NCBI RefSeq assembly: GCF_901875635.1
Contig: NZ_CABFMN010000117.1
Location: forward strand, 62,001-126,000
Reading direction: 5' to 3'
DNA length: 64,000 nt
From: Xylophilus ampelinus
Lineage (GTDB): Bacteria > Pseudomonadota > Gammaproteobacteria > Burkholderiales > Burkholderiaceae_C
Positions 54,430-63,614 of the stretch are shown in pieces. A program made the translations under genes and the position numbers. Each line of letters starts with the position of its first letter. The first letter of the stretch is position 1. The notes beneath the pieces are model-generated. The model was not told the DNA's origin. It saw only the letters and a list, made by a program, of their open reading frames with translations, and did no database searches.

Positions 54430-57222
54430 TCAATGGGCCTGGTCCCAGTTCGGCCCGACGCCGATCTCGGCCAGCAGCGGGACCTTCAGGTCGGCCACGC
54501 CGGCCATGAGGCGCGGGATCTCGGCGCGCACCCAGTCGACTTCCGCCTCCGGCACCTCGAAGACCAGTTCGTCGTGCACCTGCATGATCATCTTGGTGCC
54601 GCGCCGCTCGGCGTCGAGCACGGCCTGCACCTTGTTCATGCTGAGCTTGATGAGGTCGGCCGCCGTGCCCTGCATCGGCGCGTTGATGGCCGCGCGCTCG
54701 GCGCCGCCGCGGCGCGGGCCGTTGGGCGAGTTGATCTCGGGCAGGTAGAGGCGCCGGCCGAACACGGTCTCGACATAGCCGCGCTCCTTGGCGCTGGCCC
54801 GCGTCTCGTCCATGTAGTGCTTCACGCCCGGGTAGCGCGCGAAGTAGCGGTCGATGTAGCTCTTGGCCGCGGTGTTGTCGATGCCGAGGTTGCGCGCCAG
54901 GCCGTAACTGCTCATGCCGTAGATGAGGCCGAAGTTGATGACCTTGGCATAGCGCCGCTGCTCGCTGCTCACCTGCTCGGGCGGCAGGCCGAACACTTCG
55001 GCGGCGGTGGCGCGGTGCACGTCCATGCCCTCGGTGAATGCGCGCAGCAGCGCCTCGTCGCCGCTGATGTGGGCCATGATGCGCAGCTCGATCTGCGAAT
55101 AGTCGGCGCTGGCGATCACATGGCCCGGCGGTGCGACGAAGGCCTCGCGCACGCGCCGGCCCTCGGCCGTGCGGATCGGGATGTTCTGCAGGTTGGGGTC
55201 GTTGCTCGACAGCCGCCCCGTCACCGCCACCGCCTGCGCGTAGTGCGTGTGCACGCGCCCGGTGCGCGGGTTGGCGAGCTGGCCCAGCTTGTCGGTGTAG
55301 GTGCCCTTGAGCTTGGACAGGCCGCGGTGCTCCAGGATCTTGGCCGGCAGCGGGTAGTCCTCGGCCAGCTTCTCGAGCACTTCCTCGTCGGTGCTGGGCG
55401 CGCCGCTGGGCGTTTTCTTCACCACCGGAAGGCCCAGCTTGTTGAAGAAGATGTCGCCGATCTGCTTCGGGCTGCCGAGGTTGAAGGGCTGGCCCGCGAT
55501 GTCGTAGGCCTCCTGCTCCAGCGCCAGGATGCGCTTGCCCAGGTCGTTGCTTTGCGCTGCGAGCGTGGGCGCATCGATGAGCACGCCGTTGCGCTCGATG
55601 CGATAGAGCGACTCGCTGCTCTCCATCTCGAGTTCGTAGATGAAACGCAGCTTCTCGTCGGCTTGCAGCTGCGGCCACAGCACGCGGTGCACGTCCAGCG
55701 TCTGGTCGCTGTCCTCGCACGAGTATTCGGCCGCCTTGTCGATCGCGACCTGGCTGAACGGGATCTGGTGCGCGCCCTTGCCGCACAGGTCCTCGTAGTC
55801 GATGCCGCTGCGGCCGAGGTGGCGCTCGGCCAGGCTGGCGAGGCCGTGCGGCTTGTGCACTTCGAGCACGTAGCTTTGCAGCATGGTGTCGTGCGCGTAG
55901 CCCTGCACCTCGATGCCGTGGTTGGCGAACACGTGGCGGTCGTACTTGACGTGCTGGCCGAGCTTCTTCTTCGCGCCGTTCTCCAGCCAGGGCTTCAGGC
56001 GCGCCAGCACTTCGTCGCGTGGCAACTGCTCGGGCGCGTCGGGGTAGTTGTGCGTGAGCGGGATGTACGCCGCCTCGCCGGGCTGGACGCTGAAGCTGAT
56101 GCCCACGATCTCGGCGCGCATTTCGTCCAGCGAGGTGGTCTCGGTGTCGATCGCGGCCAGCTCGGCCGACTCCAGCCGGGCCAGCCAGGTGTCGAACTGC
56201 TCCCAGGTGAAGATCGTGTCGTAGGCCAGGTTGGTGGCGCGCGCGGCCGCCGCCACCTCGAAGCCTTCGAGCAGGCCGGTGCCGCCCTCCGGGCCGCCGC
56301 GCGCCTTGTTCTCCTCCACGAGCTCGGGCGGCACCTCGTGCGCCTGCAGCGTCTTGACCAGGCTCTTGAAGCCGTACTGCTCGTAGAAGACCTTGAGCGC
56401 CTCGGTGTCCTGCTCGCGGATGGCCAACGCCTCGAGCGAGGGCAGGCCGGGCACGTGGCCGTCGAGTTCGCAATCGGTGCGGATGGTCACCAGGCGTCGC
56501 GACAGCGGCAGCTGGTCGAGCGCCTTGCGCAGGTTCTCGCCGGCCTGGCCCTTGATCTCGCCGGCGGCGGCGATCAGCGCGTCGAGCGAGCCGTACTGTG
56601 CAAGCCACTTGGCGGCCGTCTTGGGGCCGACCTTGTCGACGCCGGGCACGTTGTCGACCGCGTCGCCCACCAGCGTCTGGTAGTCGATCATCAGCGAAGG
56701 CGGCACGCCGAATTCGGCCGTCACGCCGGCCACGTCGCGGCGCTTGCCGTTCATGGTGTCGATGATCGTGATGTGCTCGTCCACGAGCTGCGACAGGTCC
56801 TTGTCGCCGCTGGACACGATCACTTCCACGCCCTGCGCGGCGCCGGTGCGCGCCAGGGTGCCGATCACGTCGTCGGCCTCGACGTCGGGCACGCTGAGTA
56901 CCGGCCAGCCTAGCAGCTGCACGACCTGGTGGATGGGCTCGATCTGCGTGCGCAGGTCGTCCGGCATGGGCGAGCGGTTGGCCTTGTAGGCGGGGTACCA
57001 GTCGTCGCGGAAGGTCTTGCCGGGCGCGTCGAAGATGCAGGCCACGTAGTCGGCCCGGACCTCACGCCGCAGCGCCTGCATCATGTTGATCATTCCGCGG
57101 ATGGCGCCGGTGGCCGGGCTCCTGCTGTCGCCGGGCACCGCGCGCAGGTCGGGCATGGCATGGAACGCGCGGTAAAGGTAGCTCGATCCGTCGACGAGCA
57201 GCAGCGTTTTCTTGTCGGTCAT
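54430..57222 (-). CDS. polA: DNA polymerase I
   Basis: This 930-residue protein is a full three-domain Pol I. The 5' nuclease is at residues 1 to about 300 (TLLLVDGSSYLYRAFHAMPDLRA, GDAVDNVPGVDKVGPKTAAKWL). The 3'-5' proofreading exonuclease is near 360-560, with the metal ligands present in LAAIDTETTSLDEM, so unlike Taq it should proofread. The polymerase domain follows, with VIASADYSQIELRIMAHISGDEALL, RRYAKVINFGLIYGMS and MIMQVHDELVFEVPE. It fills gaps and removes RNA primers. Start at 57222, with the divergent DUF2782 gene 108 bp away. Confidence 0.96.
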   Translation of the reverse strand: MTDKKTLLLVDGSSYLYRAFHAMPDLRAVPGDSRSPATGAIRGMINMMQALRREVRADYVACIFDAPGKTFRDDWYPAYKANRSPMPDDLRTQIEPIHQVVQLLGWPVLSVPDVEADDVIGTLARTGAAQGVEVIVSSGDKDLSQLVDEHITIIDTMNGKRRDVAGVTAEFGVPPSLMIDYQTLVGDAVDNVPGVDKVGPKTAAKWLAQYGSLDALIAAAGEIKGQAGENLRKALDQLPLSRRLVTIRTDCELDGHVPGLPSLEALAIREQDTEALKVFYEQYGFKSLVKTLQAHEVPPELVEENKARGGPEGGTGLLEGFEVAAAARATNLAYDTIFTWEQFDTWLARLESAELAAIDTETTSLDEMRAEIVGISFSVQPGEAAYIPLTHNYPDAPEQLPRDEVLARLKPWLENGAKKKLGQHVKYDRHVFANHGIEVQGYAHDTMLQSYVLEVHKPHGLASLAERHLGRSGIDYEDLCGKGAHQIPFSQVAIDKAAEYSCEDSDQTLDVHRVLWPQLQADEKLRFIYELEMESSESLYRIERNGVLIDAPTLAAQSNDLGKRILALEQEAYDIAGQPFNLGSPKQIGDIFFNKLGLPVVKKTPSGAPSTDEEVLEKLAEDYPLPAKILEHRGLSKLKGTYTDKLGQLANPRTGRVHTHYAQAVAVTGRLSSNDPNLQNIPIRTAEGRRVREAFVAPPGHVIASADYSQIELRIMAHISGDEALLRAFTEGMDVHRATAAEVFGLPPEQVSSEQRRYAKVINFGLIYGMSSYGLARNLGIDNTAAKSYIDRYFARYPGVKHYMDETRASAKERGYVETVFGRRLYLPEINSPNGPRRGGAERAAINAPMQGTAADLIKLSMNKVQAVLDAERRGTKMIMQVHDELVFEVPEAEVDWVRAEIPRLMAGVADLKVPLLAEIGVGPNWDQAH

Positions 57223-57330
57223 TGGGGCATTTTGCCGCCTCCGACCCAGCAGCTTCGGCGCATTCGACAGACAGGGCCGAGGCGCGCACGCTGACAGCGA
57301 GGGCATCGGCCCGCACCTACAATCTCGCGC

Positions 57331-57699
57331 ATGAGCTCCAACCGATTCGCCCCCCTGCGCACGGCCCTGCTGGCGCTGGGCTGTCTCCTGCCCCTGGCTT
57401 CCGTCCACGCCCAGGCGGCCGCGCAGCCCGCGGCGCAACCGGCAGCACCGGCAGGCGACCCGGAGGCGCTCGATGGCCGCCGCAACCAGAAGATCGAACA
57501 CCTGCGCACCGAGGATTCGGGCGCCCGCGTCGACGAGACGCGCTACGGCGGCCGCACCCAGCAGATCACCGTGACGCCCAAGAACGGCGCCGCCGCCTAC
57601 GAGGTGCTGCCCAGCGACGGCCAGCGCCAGGGGCGCAACCAGTCGGAATCCGGACCCAGCGGCAATGGCCCGCGCGTCTGGAACGTCCTCAAGTTCTGA
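57331..57699 (+). CDS. DUF2782 family secreted protein
   Basis: This 122-residue protein has a signal peptide to about SVHAQA, an alanine/proline-rich link and then the small conserved domain QKIEHLRTEDSGARVDETRY, with GGRTQQITVTPKNGAAAYEVL. This matches DUF2782, a short beta-rich periplasmic domain. It lies between polA and thrB, a position known for the family in gamma- and betaproteobacteria. Function is not established. thrB begins 9 bp after the stop. Confidence 0.78.
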   Translation: MSSNRFAPLRTALLALGCLLPLASVHAQAAAQPAAQPAAPAGDPEALDGRRNQKIEHLRTEDSGARVDETRYGGRTQQITVTPKNGAAAYEVLPSDGQRQGRNQSESGPSGNGPRVWNVLKF

Positions 57700-57708
57700 C
57701 GGTCCGCG

Positions 57709-58803
57709 GTGGCGGTCTTCACTGAAGTCGGGCCTGAAGAGGCCGGTGCCCTGCTGCGGCGACTGGGGCTGGGCGAGCTGCACAGCCTGCGCGGCATCGA
57801 GGGCGGCATCGAGAACACCAATTACTTCGCAAGCACCGACCAGGGCGATTACGTCCTGACGCTGTTCGAGCGACTGAGCTTCGCCCAGCTGCCGTACTAC
57901 CTGTGCCTGATGAAGCACCTGGCCGACGCCGGCCTGCCGGTGCCGGCGCCCGCAGCCGACCCGGCCCAGGCACCGATCGTGGCCGACGGCACCCATCCGC
58001 TCGAAGTGCCAGTTGACGCGCCCTGCGCGCTGCTGCACACCGTGGCCGGCAAGCCGGCCGCCGTGGTGCAGCGCCTTTCGGGCCGCAGTGAGCTGGCGCC
58101 CGGCGTGGCGCACTGCCGCGAACTGGGTGCCTTGCTGGCCCGCATGCACCTGGCGGCGCGCGACTTCCCGCGCATCCAGCCCAACCTGCGCGGGCTGCCC
58201 TGGTGGAACGACACCGCGCCGGTGGTCATGCCCCATCTCGATGCGGCCCAGGCCGCCCTGCTCGCGGGCGAGTTGGCCTACCAGAACCATGTGGCGGCCT
58301 CGGCCGCCTACGCCGCGTTGCCGCGCGGCCCGGTGCATGCCGACCTGTTCCGCGACAACGCCATGTTCGCGATCGACGAGGGCACCGACGCCCCGCCGCG
58401 CCTCACGGGCGTGTTCGACTTCTACTTCGCCGGCACCGACACCTGGCTCTTCGACCTGGCCGTGTGCCTGAACGACTGGGCCATCGACCTGCCGACCGGC
58501 GTGCCCGATGCCGGGCGCAGCGCCGCCCTGCTCGCGGCCTACGAAACAGTACGCCCGCTGACCCGCGCCGAGCGCGAACTACTGCCCGCCATGCTGCGCG
58601 CCGCTGCCCTGCGCTTCTGGATCTCGCGCCTGTGGGACTTCCACCTGCCGCGCGAGGCCAGCATGCTCAAGCCCCACGACCCGGCGCATTTCGAGCGCGT
58701 GCTGCGCCAGCGGGCGCACGCCCCGGTGCGCGTCGCGTCCACAGAGGTGGCCGAGGCGGCTGAAGGCGCCGAAGCCGCCGAACAGGCTGCGGAGCCGGCC
58801 TGA
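57709..58803 (+). CDS. thrB: Homoserine kinase, APH-fold (ThrB type II)
   Basis: This 364-residue kinase has an aminoglycoside-phosphotransferase fold: [29 protein letters not shown] (ATP loop), catalytic region [14 protein letters not shown] and [21 protein letters not shown] with the magnesium aspartate. This is the Pseudomonas/Burkholderiales homoserine kinase type, unrelated in sequence to the GHMP-type E. coli ThrB. It phosphorylates homoserine in threonine synthesis. The start is GTG at 57709 and the next gene begins 4 bp after its stop. The C-terminal ~25 residues are glutamate/alanine-rich and vary. Confidence 0.92.
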   Translation: MAVFTEVGPEEAGALLRRLGLGELHSLRGIEGGIENTNYFASTDQGDYVLTLFERLSFAQLPYYLCLMKHLADAGLPVPAPAADPAQAPIVADGTHPLEVPVDAPCALLHTVAGKPAAVVQRLSGRSELAPGVAHCRELGALLARMHLAARDFPRIQPNLRGLPWWNDTAPVVMPHLDAAQAALLAGELAYQNHVAASAAYAALPRGPVHADLFRDNAMFAIDEGTDAPPRLTGVFDFYFAGTDTWLFDLAVCLNDWAIDLPTGVPDAGRSAALLAAYETVRPLTRAERELLPAMLRAAALRFWISRLWDFHLPREASMLKPHDPAHFERVLRQRAHAPVRVASTEVAEAAEGAEAAEQAAEPA

Positions 58804-58807
58804 CGCC

Positions 58808-59605
58808 ATGAAGCTGCTGCTCGTCGCGCCCCGCACCGGCGCCCAGTGGGTGCGCGAAGGTTTGCAGACCTTCCGCCGGGCGCCGATGGCCTTTTTCTCG
58901 CTCTTCATGCTGTTCATGTCGGCCATCGCGCTGCTGTCGCGCGTGCCGGTCATCGGCGGCGCGCTGGCCGTGGCGCTGGCGCCCGCCAGCACGCTGGCCC
59001 TGATGGCTGCCGCCGAGCAGGCCAGCCGCCTGCCGCCCGGCCGCGTCACGCCGGATGGACGACCTGTCACCGCAGTGTTGTTCATGTCGGCGCTGGGCGC
59101 AGTGCGCAGCCGGGTGCGGCCTCTTGTGGCGCTGGGCGCGCTGTACGGCATCGCCGTGACGCTGGCCGGCCTGCTCGCCACCGCGATCGCGGGCGACCCG
59201 ATGGCCGGTGCCTTCGATGCGCAGGGCGCGCCCAAGGCCGACGTCATCCAGAGCGCCGGCTTCCAGTTCGCGATGCTGCTGCGCATGGCGCTGTACCTGC
59301 CGGTCGCGCTGGCCTTCTGGCATGCGCCCGCACTGGTTCACTGGCACGCGGTGCCCCCCGTCAAGAGCCTGTTCTTCAGCCTGGTGACCTGCGTGCGCAA
59401 CTTCGGCGCGATGGCGGTCTACGGCCTGGTGTGGTTCGCCGTGGTGCTGGCGGGCAGCATCGTGCTGTCGCTCGTGGCCAGCGTCGCGATGGCGGCCGCG
59501 GGCAGCGTGGGCGTGGCGGTGCTGGTGGGCGGCTCCTTCGTGCTCACCGCCATGTTCCTGACCTCGACCTGGTTCAGCTTCCGCGACTGCTTCCAGGCCG
59601 ATTGA
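58808..59605 (+). CDS. BPSS1780-family membrane protein
   Basis: This 265-residue protein has six hydrophobic segments and the start KLLLVAPRTGAQWVREGLQTFRRAPMAF, with the end LTSTWFSFRDCFQAD, as in the BPSS1780 family of Burkholderiales. The WVREGLxxFxRxP motif is shared with other small membrane proteins thought to organise in the inner membrane. No function is known. It follows thrB by 4 bp and is convergent with uvrD. Confidence 0.78.
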   Translation: MKLLLVAPRTGAQWVREGLQTFRRAPMAFFSLFMLFMSAIALLSRVPVIGGALAVALAPASTLALMAAAEQASRLPPGRVTPDGRPVTAVLFMSALGAVRSRVRPLVALGALYGIAVTLAGLLATAIAGDPMAGAFDAQGAPKADVIQSAGFQFAMLLRMALYLPVALAFWHAPALVHWHAVPPVKSLFFSLVTCVRNFGAMAVYGLVWFAVVLAGSIVLSLVASVAMAAAGSVGVAVLVGGSFVLTAMFLTSTWFSFRDCFQAD

Positions 59606-59621
59606 GGCGCCGGCCCCCGCG

Positions 59622-62015
59622 TCAGACCGGCGTGAGCTTGGCCACGCTCAGTGCCAGCCACTTGATGCCGTGGCGGCCGAACTTGATCTGCGCGCGCGCA
59701 TCGTCGCCCGTGCCTTCGAGCGCCAGCACCGCGCCTTCGCCGAACTTGTTGTGGAAGACCTGCATGCCGATGCGCAGTCCGTGCGACGGGGCGCTTTTCT
59801 GCGGCACGGGCGCCGTCGTCGCACCGCTGTAATAGGAGCCGAATCCGCCTCCAGCGCCCGCCCCGCCTGCGCGACCAGCTATCGAATTCATAGCGCCGCC
59901 GGCGAACTGGCCGAAGCCCGGGTTCTTGGGCGTGAGCCACTTGAGCGCGCCCTCGGGCAGTTCGTCGAAGAAGCGGCTCTTGAGGTTGTAGCGGGTCTGG
60001 CCGTGCAGCATGCGCGTCTGCGAATGGCTCAGGTACAGGCGCTGGCGCGCGCGCGTGATCGCCACGTACATCAGGCGGCGCTCCTCCTCCAGGCTCTCGT
60101 GGTCGCTCATGGAGTTCTCGTGCGGGAAGAGGCCCTCTTCTAGGCCGGTGATGAACACCACGTCGAACTCCAGGCCCTTGGCGGCGTGCACCGTCATGAG
60201 CTGCACCGCGTCCTGCCCGGCCTGGGCCTGGTTGTCGCCGGATTCGAGCGCGGCGTGCGTGAGGAAGGCGGCCAGCGGGCTGAGCGTCTCGCCCGTCTCG
60301 GCGTCGGGCGCCAGGGGTTCGTCGAGCACGGGCTGCGAGGGATCGAGGCCCTGGCTCGCGGGCGACTGGCGCAGTTCATCCACTGGGAGCGCCACGGCAT
60401 CGCGCCCGAAGCCTTCCTGCGTGACGAAGCTCTCGGCCGCGTTGACCAGTTCCTCCAGGTTCTCCAGCCGGTCGGCGCCTTCGCGGTCGGCCTTGTAGTG
60501 CTCGATCAGGCCGCTGGCGTCGAGCACGAGGTCGATGATCTCCTTGAGCGACAGGCCCTGCGTCTGCTCGCGCAGCACGTCGATCTTGGCGACGAAGGCG
60601 GCCAGGTTGGCGCCCGCCTTGCCGCTCATGCCTTCCACCGCCTTGTAGAGCGAGGCGCCGCGCGCGCGGGCCGTGTCCTGCAATACCTCGATGCTGCGCG
60701 CGCCGATGCCGCGCGGCGGGAAGTTCACCACGCGCAGGAAGCTGGTGTCGTCGCCGGGGTTCTCCAGCAGGCGCAGGTAGGCCAGCGCGTGCTTGATCTC
60801 GGCGCGCTCGAAGAAGCGCAGCCCGCCGTACACGCGGTACGGCACGGCGGCGTTGAAGAGCGCGGTCTCGATCACGCGGCTCTGCGCATTGCTGCGGTAG
60901 AGCACGGCGATCTCCTTGCGGTCGATGCCGTCGCGCACCAGCTGGCGCATCTCCTCGACCATCCACTGCGCCTCGGCGAAATCGCTGGTCGACTCGTACA
61001 CGCGCACCGGCTCGCCCGGCCCCTGGTCCGTGCGCAGATTCTTGCCCAGGCGCTTGGTGTTGCGGCTGATGAGTTCATTGGCGGAGTCGAGGATGTTGCT
61101 GAAGCTGCGGTAGTTCTGCTCCAGCTTGATCTGGTGGTGCACGTCGAACTCGCGCACGAAGTCGCTCATGTTGCCCACACGCGCACCGCGGAAGGCGTAG
61201 ATGCTCTGGTCGTCGTCGCCCACCGCCAGCACGCTGTTCGGGCCGGGCACGAAGCGGCCATCGACCGTGTGGCCGGCCAGCATCTTGATCCAGGCGTACT
61301 GCAGGCGGTTGGTGTCCTGGAACTCGTCGATCAGGATGTGGCGAAAGCGCCGGTGGTAGTGCTCGCGCACCGGATCGTTGTCGCGCAGCAGCTCGTAGCT
61401 GCGCAGCATCAGCTCGCCGAAGTCGACCACGCCTTCGCGCTGGCACTGCTCCTCGTAGAGCTGGTAGAGCTCGATCTTCTTGCGGTCGTCCTCGCTCCTG
61501 GCCTCGATGTCGCGCGGGCGCAGGCCGTCTTCCTTGGCACCGGCGATGAACCACTGCGTCTGCTTGGCGGGGAAGCGCTCGTCATCGACGTTGAACTGCT
61601 TCATCAGCCGCTTGATGGCCGAGAGCTGGTCCTGCGTGTCCAGGATCTGGAAGCTCTGCGGCAGGCCCGCCAGCTTCCAGTGCGCGCGCAGAAAGCGGTT
61701 GCACAGGCCGTGGAAGGTGCCGATCCACATGCCACGCACATTCACCGGCAGCAGCGCCGACAGGCGCGTCATCATTTCCTTGGCCGCCTTGTTGGTGAAG
61801 GTCACGGCCAGCACGCCGCCCGGCGAGACCTGCCCGGTCGACAGCAGCCAGGCGATGCGGGTGGTGAGCACGCGCGTCTTGCCCGAGCCGGCGCCCGCCA
61901 GGATGAGCGCGTTGCCCTCGGGCAGCGTGACGGCGGCGCGCTGCTCGTCGTTCAGGGTGGCAAGGAGGGGGGAATCGGCCGCGGCGGGCCCGGCATCGTG
62001 GCCAGGAAAGGACAT
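59622..62015 (-). CDS. uvrD: UvrD/PcrA-type DNA helicase (UvrD)
   Basis: This 797-residue superfamily 1A helicase has Walker A ALILAGAGSGKTRVLTTRIAWL, the GTFHGLCNRFLR motif, motif II HILIDEFQDTNRLQYAWIKML, and motif III VGDDDQSIYAFRGARVGNM. Motif V (MTVHAAKGLEFDVVFITGLEEG) and motif VI (EERRLMYVAITRARQRLYLSH) follow. It unwinds DNA in excision and mismatch repair and removes RecA filaments. Near the C-terminus residues about 708-728 (AMNSIAGRAGGAGAGGGFGS) are encoded by a palindromic repeat element, in the linker before the C-terminal Tudor-like domain (GMQVFHNKFGEGAVLALEGTG). The protein is otherwise of normal length. Confidence 0.95.
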   Translation of the reverse strand: MSFPGHDAGPAAADSPLLATLNDEQRAAVTLPEGNALILAGAGSGKTRVLTTRIAWLLSTGQVSPGGVLAVTFTNKAAKEMMTRLSALLPVNVRGMWIGTFHGLCNRFLRAHWKLAGLPQSFQILDTQDQLSAIKRLMKQFNVDDERFPAKQTQWFIAGAKEDGLRPRDIEARSEDDRKKIELYQLYEEQCQREGVVDFGELMLRSYELLRDNDPVREHYHRRFRHILIDEFQDTNRLQYAWIKMLAGHTVDGRFVPGPNSVLAVGDDDQSIYAFRGARVGNMSDFVREFDVHHQIKLEQNYRSFSNILDSANELISRNTKRLGKNLRTDQGPGEPVRVYESTSDFAEAQWMVEEMRQLVRDGIDRKEIAVLYRSNAQSRVIETALFNAAVPYRVYGGLRFFERAEIKHALAYLRLLENPGDDTSFLRVVNFPPRGIGARSIEVLQDTARARGASLYKAVEGMSGKAGANLAAFVAKIDVLREQTQGLSLKEIIDLVLDASGLIEHYKADREGADRLENLEELVNAAESFVTQEGFGRDAVALPVDELRQSPASQGLDPSQPVLDEPLAPDAETGETLSPLAAFLTHAALESGDNQAQAGQDAVQLMTVHAAKGLEFDVVFITGLEEGLFPHENSMSDHESLEEERRLMYVAITRARQRLYLSHSQTRMLHGQTRYNLKSRFFDELPEGALKWLTPKNPGFGQFAGGAMNSIAGRAGGAGAGGGFGSYYSGATTAPVPQKSAPSHGLRIGMQVFHNKFGEGAVLALEGTGDDARAQIKFGRHGIKWLALSVAKLTPV
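59831..59894 (-). repeat. Palindromic REP-like element, copy 9, inside uvrD coding sequence
   Basis: Read on the minus strand: GCTATGAATTCGATAGCTGG, then TCGCGCAGGCGGGGCGGGCG and CTGGAGGCGGATTCGGCTC. It aligns with the nine-copy family and is translated in frame within UvrD. Confidence 0.85.
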
Positions 62016-62075
62016 CCCGGCATTGTAGGAACGCGGGGTCGTCGGCGCCCACTGCTCCGAGCAAGCCTCGGGCGC

Positions 62076-62522
62076 TCAGGCGCCGAGCTTGAACGCGCCC
62101 TTCATCACGGCGGAGTGCCCCGGAAAGGAGCAGAAGAAGGTGTAGGACTCGCCGGCCTTGAGCTTGGCGACATCGACCGCCACGGTGTCGCTCTGGCCCG
62201 GACCGACGACCTTGGTGTGGGCCAGCACGCGCGCATCGCCCGCCTTGACGTACTGGTTGGCCAGGCCCGCGGCCACGCCGTCGGCGGCCACGGCCTGGAC
62301 GTCGGCCGTCTTCGCCAGCACCCAGTTGTGGCCCATGGCCTGGATCGGTAGCTTGCCAGCGTGCCTGATCTGCACGCTGAAGCTCTTGCAATCCTTGGGA
62401 ACGACGATTTCCTTCTTGTCGAACTGCATGGCGTCGTTGCCTTCGACGGTGATGGCGCAATCGGCGGCCTGGGCGGCGACGCAGGCCACGGCGAGGCAAG
62501 CGGCGATGAGCGGGGACTTCAT
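62076..62522 (-). CDS. azu: Azurin, blue copper protein
   Basis: This 148-residue cupredoxin has a 19-residue signal peptide ([19 protein letters not shown]) and a mature part of normal azurin length. Copper ligands are visible: histidine in AMGHNWVL, and the cysteine, histidine and axial methionine in [18 protein letters not shown]. The disulfide cysteines lie in ADCAITVEG and VPKDCKSF. It shuttles electrons in the periplasm, in many bacteria during denitrification or stress. The starts of azu and ompW are divergent with 215 bp between them, containing an FNR-like site. Confidence 0.94.
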   Translation of the reverse strand: MKSPLIAACLAVACVAAQAADCAITVEGNDAMQFDKKEIVVPKDCKSFSVQIRHAGKLPIQAMGHNWVLAKTADVQAVAADGVAAGLANQYVKAGDARVLAHTKVVGPGQSDTVAVDVAKLKAGESYTFFCSFPGHSAVMKGAFKLGA

Positions 62523-62614
62523 GGTGCGGTGTTCCTTGATGACGTTGGAGGCCAGCCACCCCTCGGGCGGCGGTGGCGCTGCGGCGATTCTGGGTGGGGC
62601 CTGCAAGCGCGTTC

Positions 62615-62628
62615 ATGACCTGGATCAA
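62615..62628. promoter_or_regulatory. FNR/Anr-like site between azurin and ompW
   Basis: The sequence ATGACCTGGATCAA matches the FNR consensus TTGAT-N4-ATCAA at eight of ten specified bases. It is about 100 bp from the azurin start and 110 bp from the ompW start. Both genes are known targets of FNR/Anr-type regulators in other bacteria. Confidence 0.5.
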
Positions 62629-62737
62629 GGGCAGATGCCACGCCGGCGCGGCCCCGACACAGCTTGCGCGCCCTCAAGGACGGCGTGGAGCGCGCGTCCC
62701 ACACTGGCCCGGTACATCAACCACAGCACTCGATGCC

Positions 62738-63406
62738 ATGACACTGCTTTCCCAGTTCACTCGCCTTGCCACACCGCTCGCGCTGGCCGCCGCCCTGCTC
62801 GCTCCTTCCGCCCAGGCACAGACCGCCGACACCCAGGGCCCGTGGCTCGTCCGCCTGCGTGCCGTGCGGCTGGACATGGCCAACAAGTCCGACGCCATCC
62901 CCTCGCTGGCCGTGCCGCAGAACGCCATCACGGTGAACGACAAGACCATCCCCGAAGTGGACGTGAGCTACTTCTTCACGCCGAACATCGCGGCCGAGCT
63001 CGTGCTCACGGTGCCCCAGAAGCAGCGCGTGACGGTGCAGCAAAGCGCCCTGGGCGGCCCGACCGACATCGGCAGCTTCAAGCACCTGCCGCCCACGCTG
63101 ATGCTGCAGTACCACTTCCGGCCCGACGCCACGGTGCGGCCCTACGTCGGCGCCGGCATCAACTACACGCGCCTGAGCGGCGTGAACCTCTACGTGCCGA
63201 CCGTCGGCCGGCTGGACCTCGACCGCAACAGCTGGGGCCTGGCCGTGGGCGGCGGCGTCGACATCGCGCTGGCGAAGAACTGGTTCCTGAACTTCGACGT
63301 CAAGAAGGTACAGATCCGTTCCGATGTCAAGCTGGGCGCGCAGAAGGTGTCGCAGGTGAAGGTCGACCCCTGGCTGTTCGGCGTGGGCGTGGGCTACCGC
63401 TTCTAG
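62738..63406 (+). CDS. ompW: OmpW family outer-membrane protein
   Basis: This 222-residue protein has a signal peptide to about SAQAQT and the OmpW beta-barrel pattern of alternating hydrophobic strands: [59 protein letters not shown], ending in aromatic VGVGYRF, the outer-membrane insertion signature. OmpW forms an eight-stranded barrel that lets small hydrophobic molecules pass laterally into the membrane. The ATG at 62738 follows CTCGATGCC with no strong ribosome site. It is divergent from azurin. Confidence 0.92.
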   Translation: MTLLSQFTRLATPLALAAALLAPSAQAQTADTQGPWLVRLRAVRLDMANKSDAIPSLAVPQNAITVNDKTIPEVDVSYFFTPNIAAELVLTVPQKQRVTVQQSALGGPTDIGSFKHLPPTLMLQYHFRPDATVRPYVGAGINYTRLSGVNLYVPTVGRLDLDRNSWGLAVGGGVDIALAKNWFLNFDVKKVQIRSDVKLGAQKVSQVKVDPWLFGVGVGYRF

Positions 63407-63488
63407 GCCGCGCCGCGGCAGGCGCCATAGCGGCGCCCGTATGACCACCATACAGGCGGGGCCAAAGCCCCCTGCCCTACACTCGGTC

Positions 63489-63520
63489 ACCGGGCCCAAG
63501 TTTCTTGCGCCCGGTTTTTT
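63489..63520 (+). terminator. Rho-independent terminator after ompW
   Basis: Stem ACCGGGC / GCCCGGT with loop CCAAGTTTCTTGC, then TTTTTT, 83 bp after the ompW stop. Two more small palindromes precede it (GGCGCC-ATAGC-GGCGCC at 63421 and GTATG-ACCAC-CATAC at 63439). Confidence 0.8.
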
Positions 63521-63614
63521 GTGGCCGCCGCACTGCCGGGCGGGCCGCGGAACCGGCCAGGCCAAGCGCTCCATCGTTCGCCGTCAACGACCTTCATCAA
63601 GGAGAGCTTGGGTC

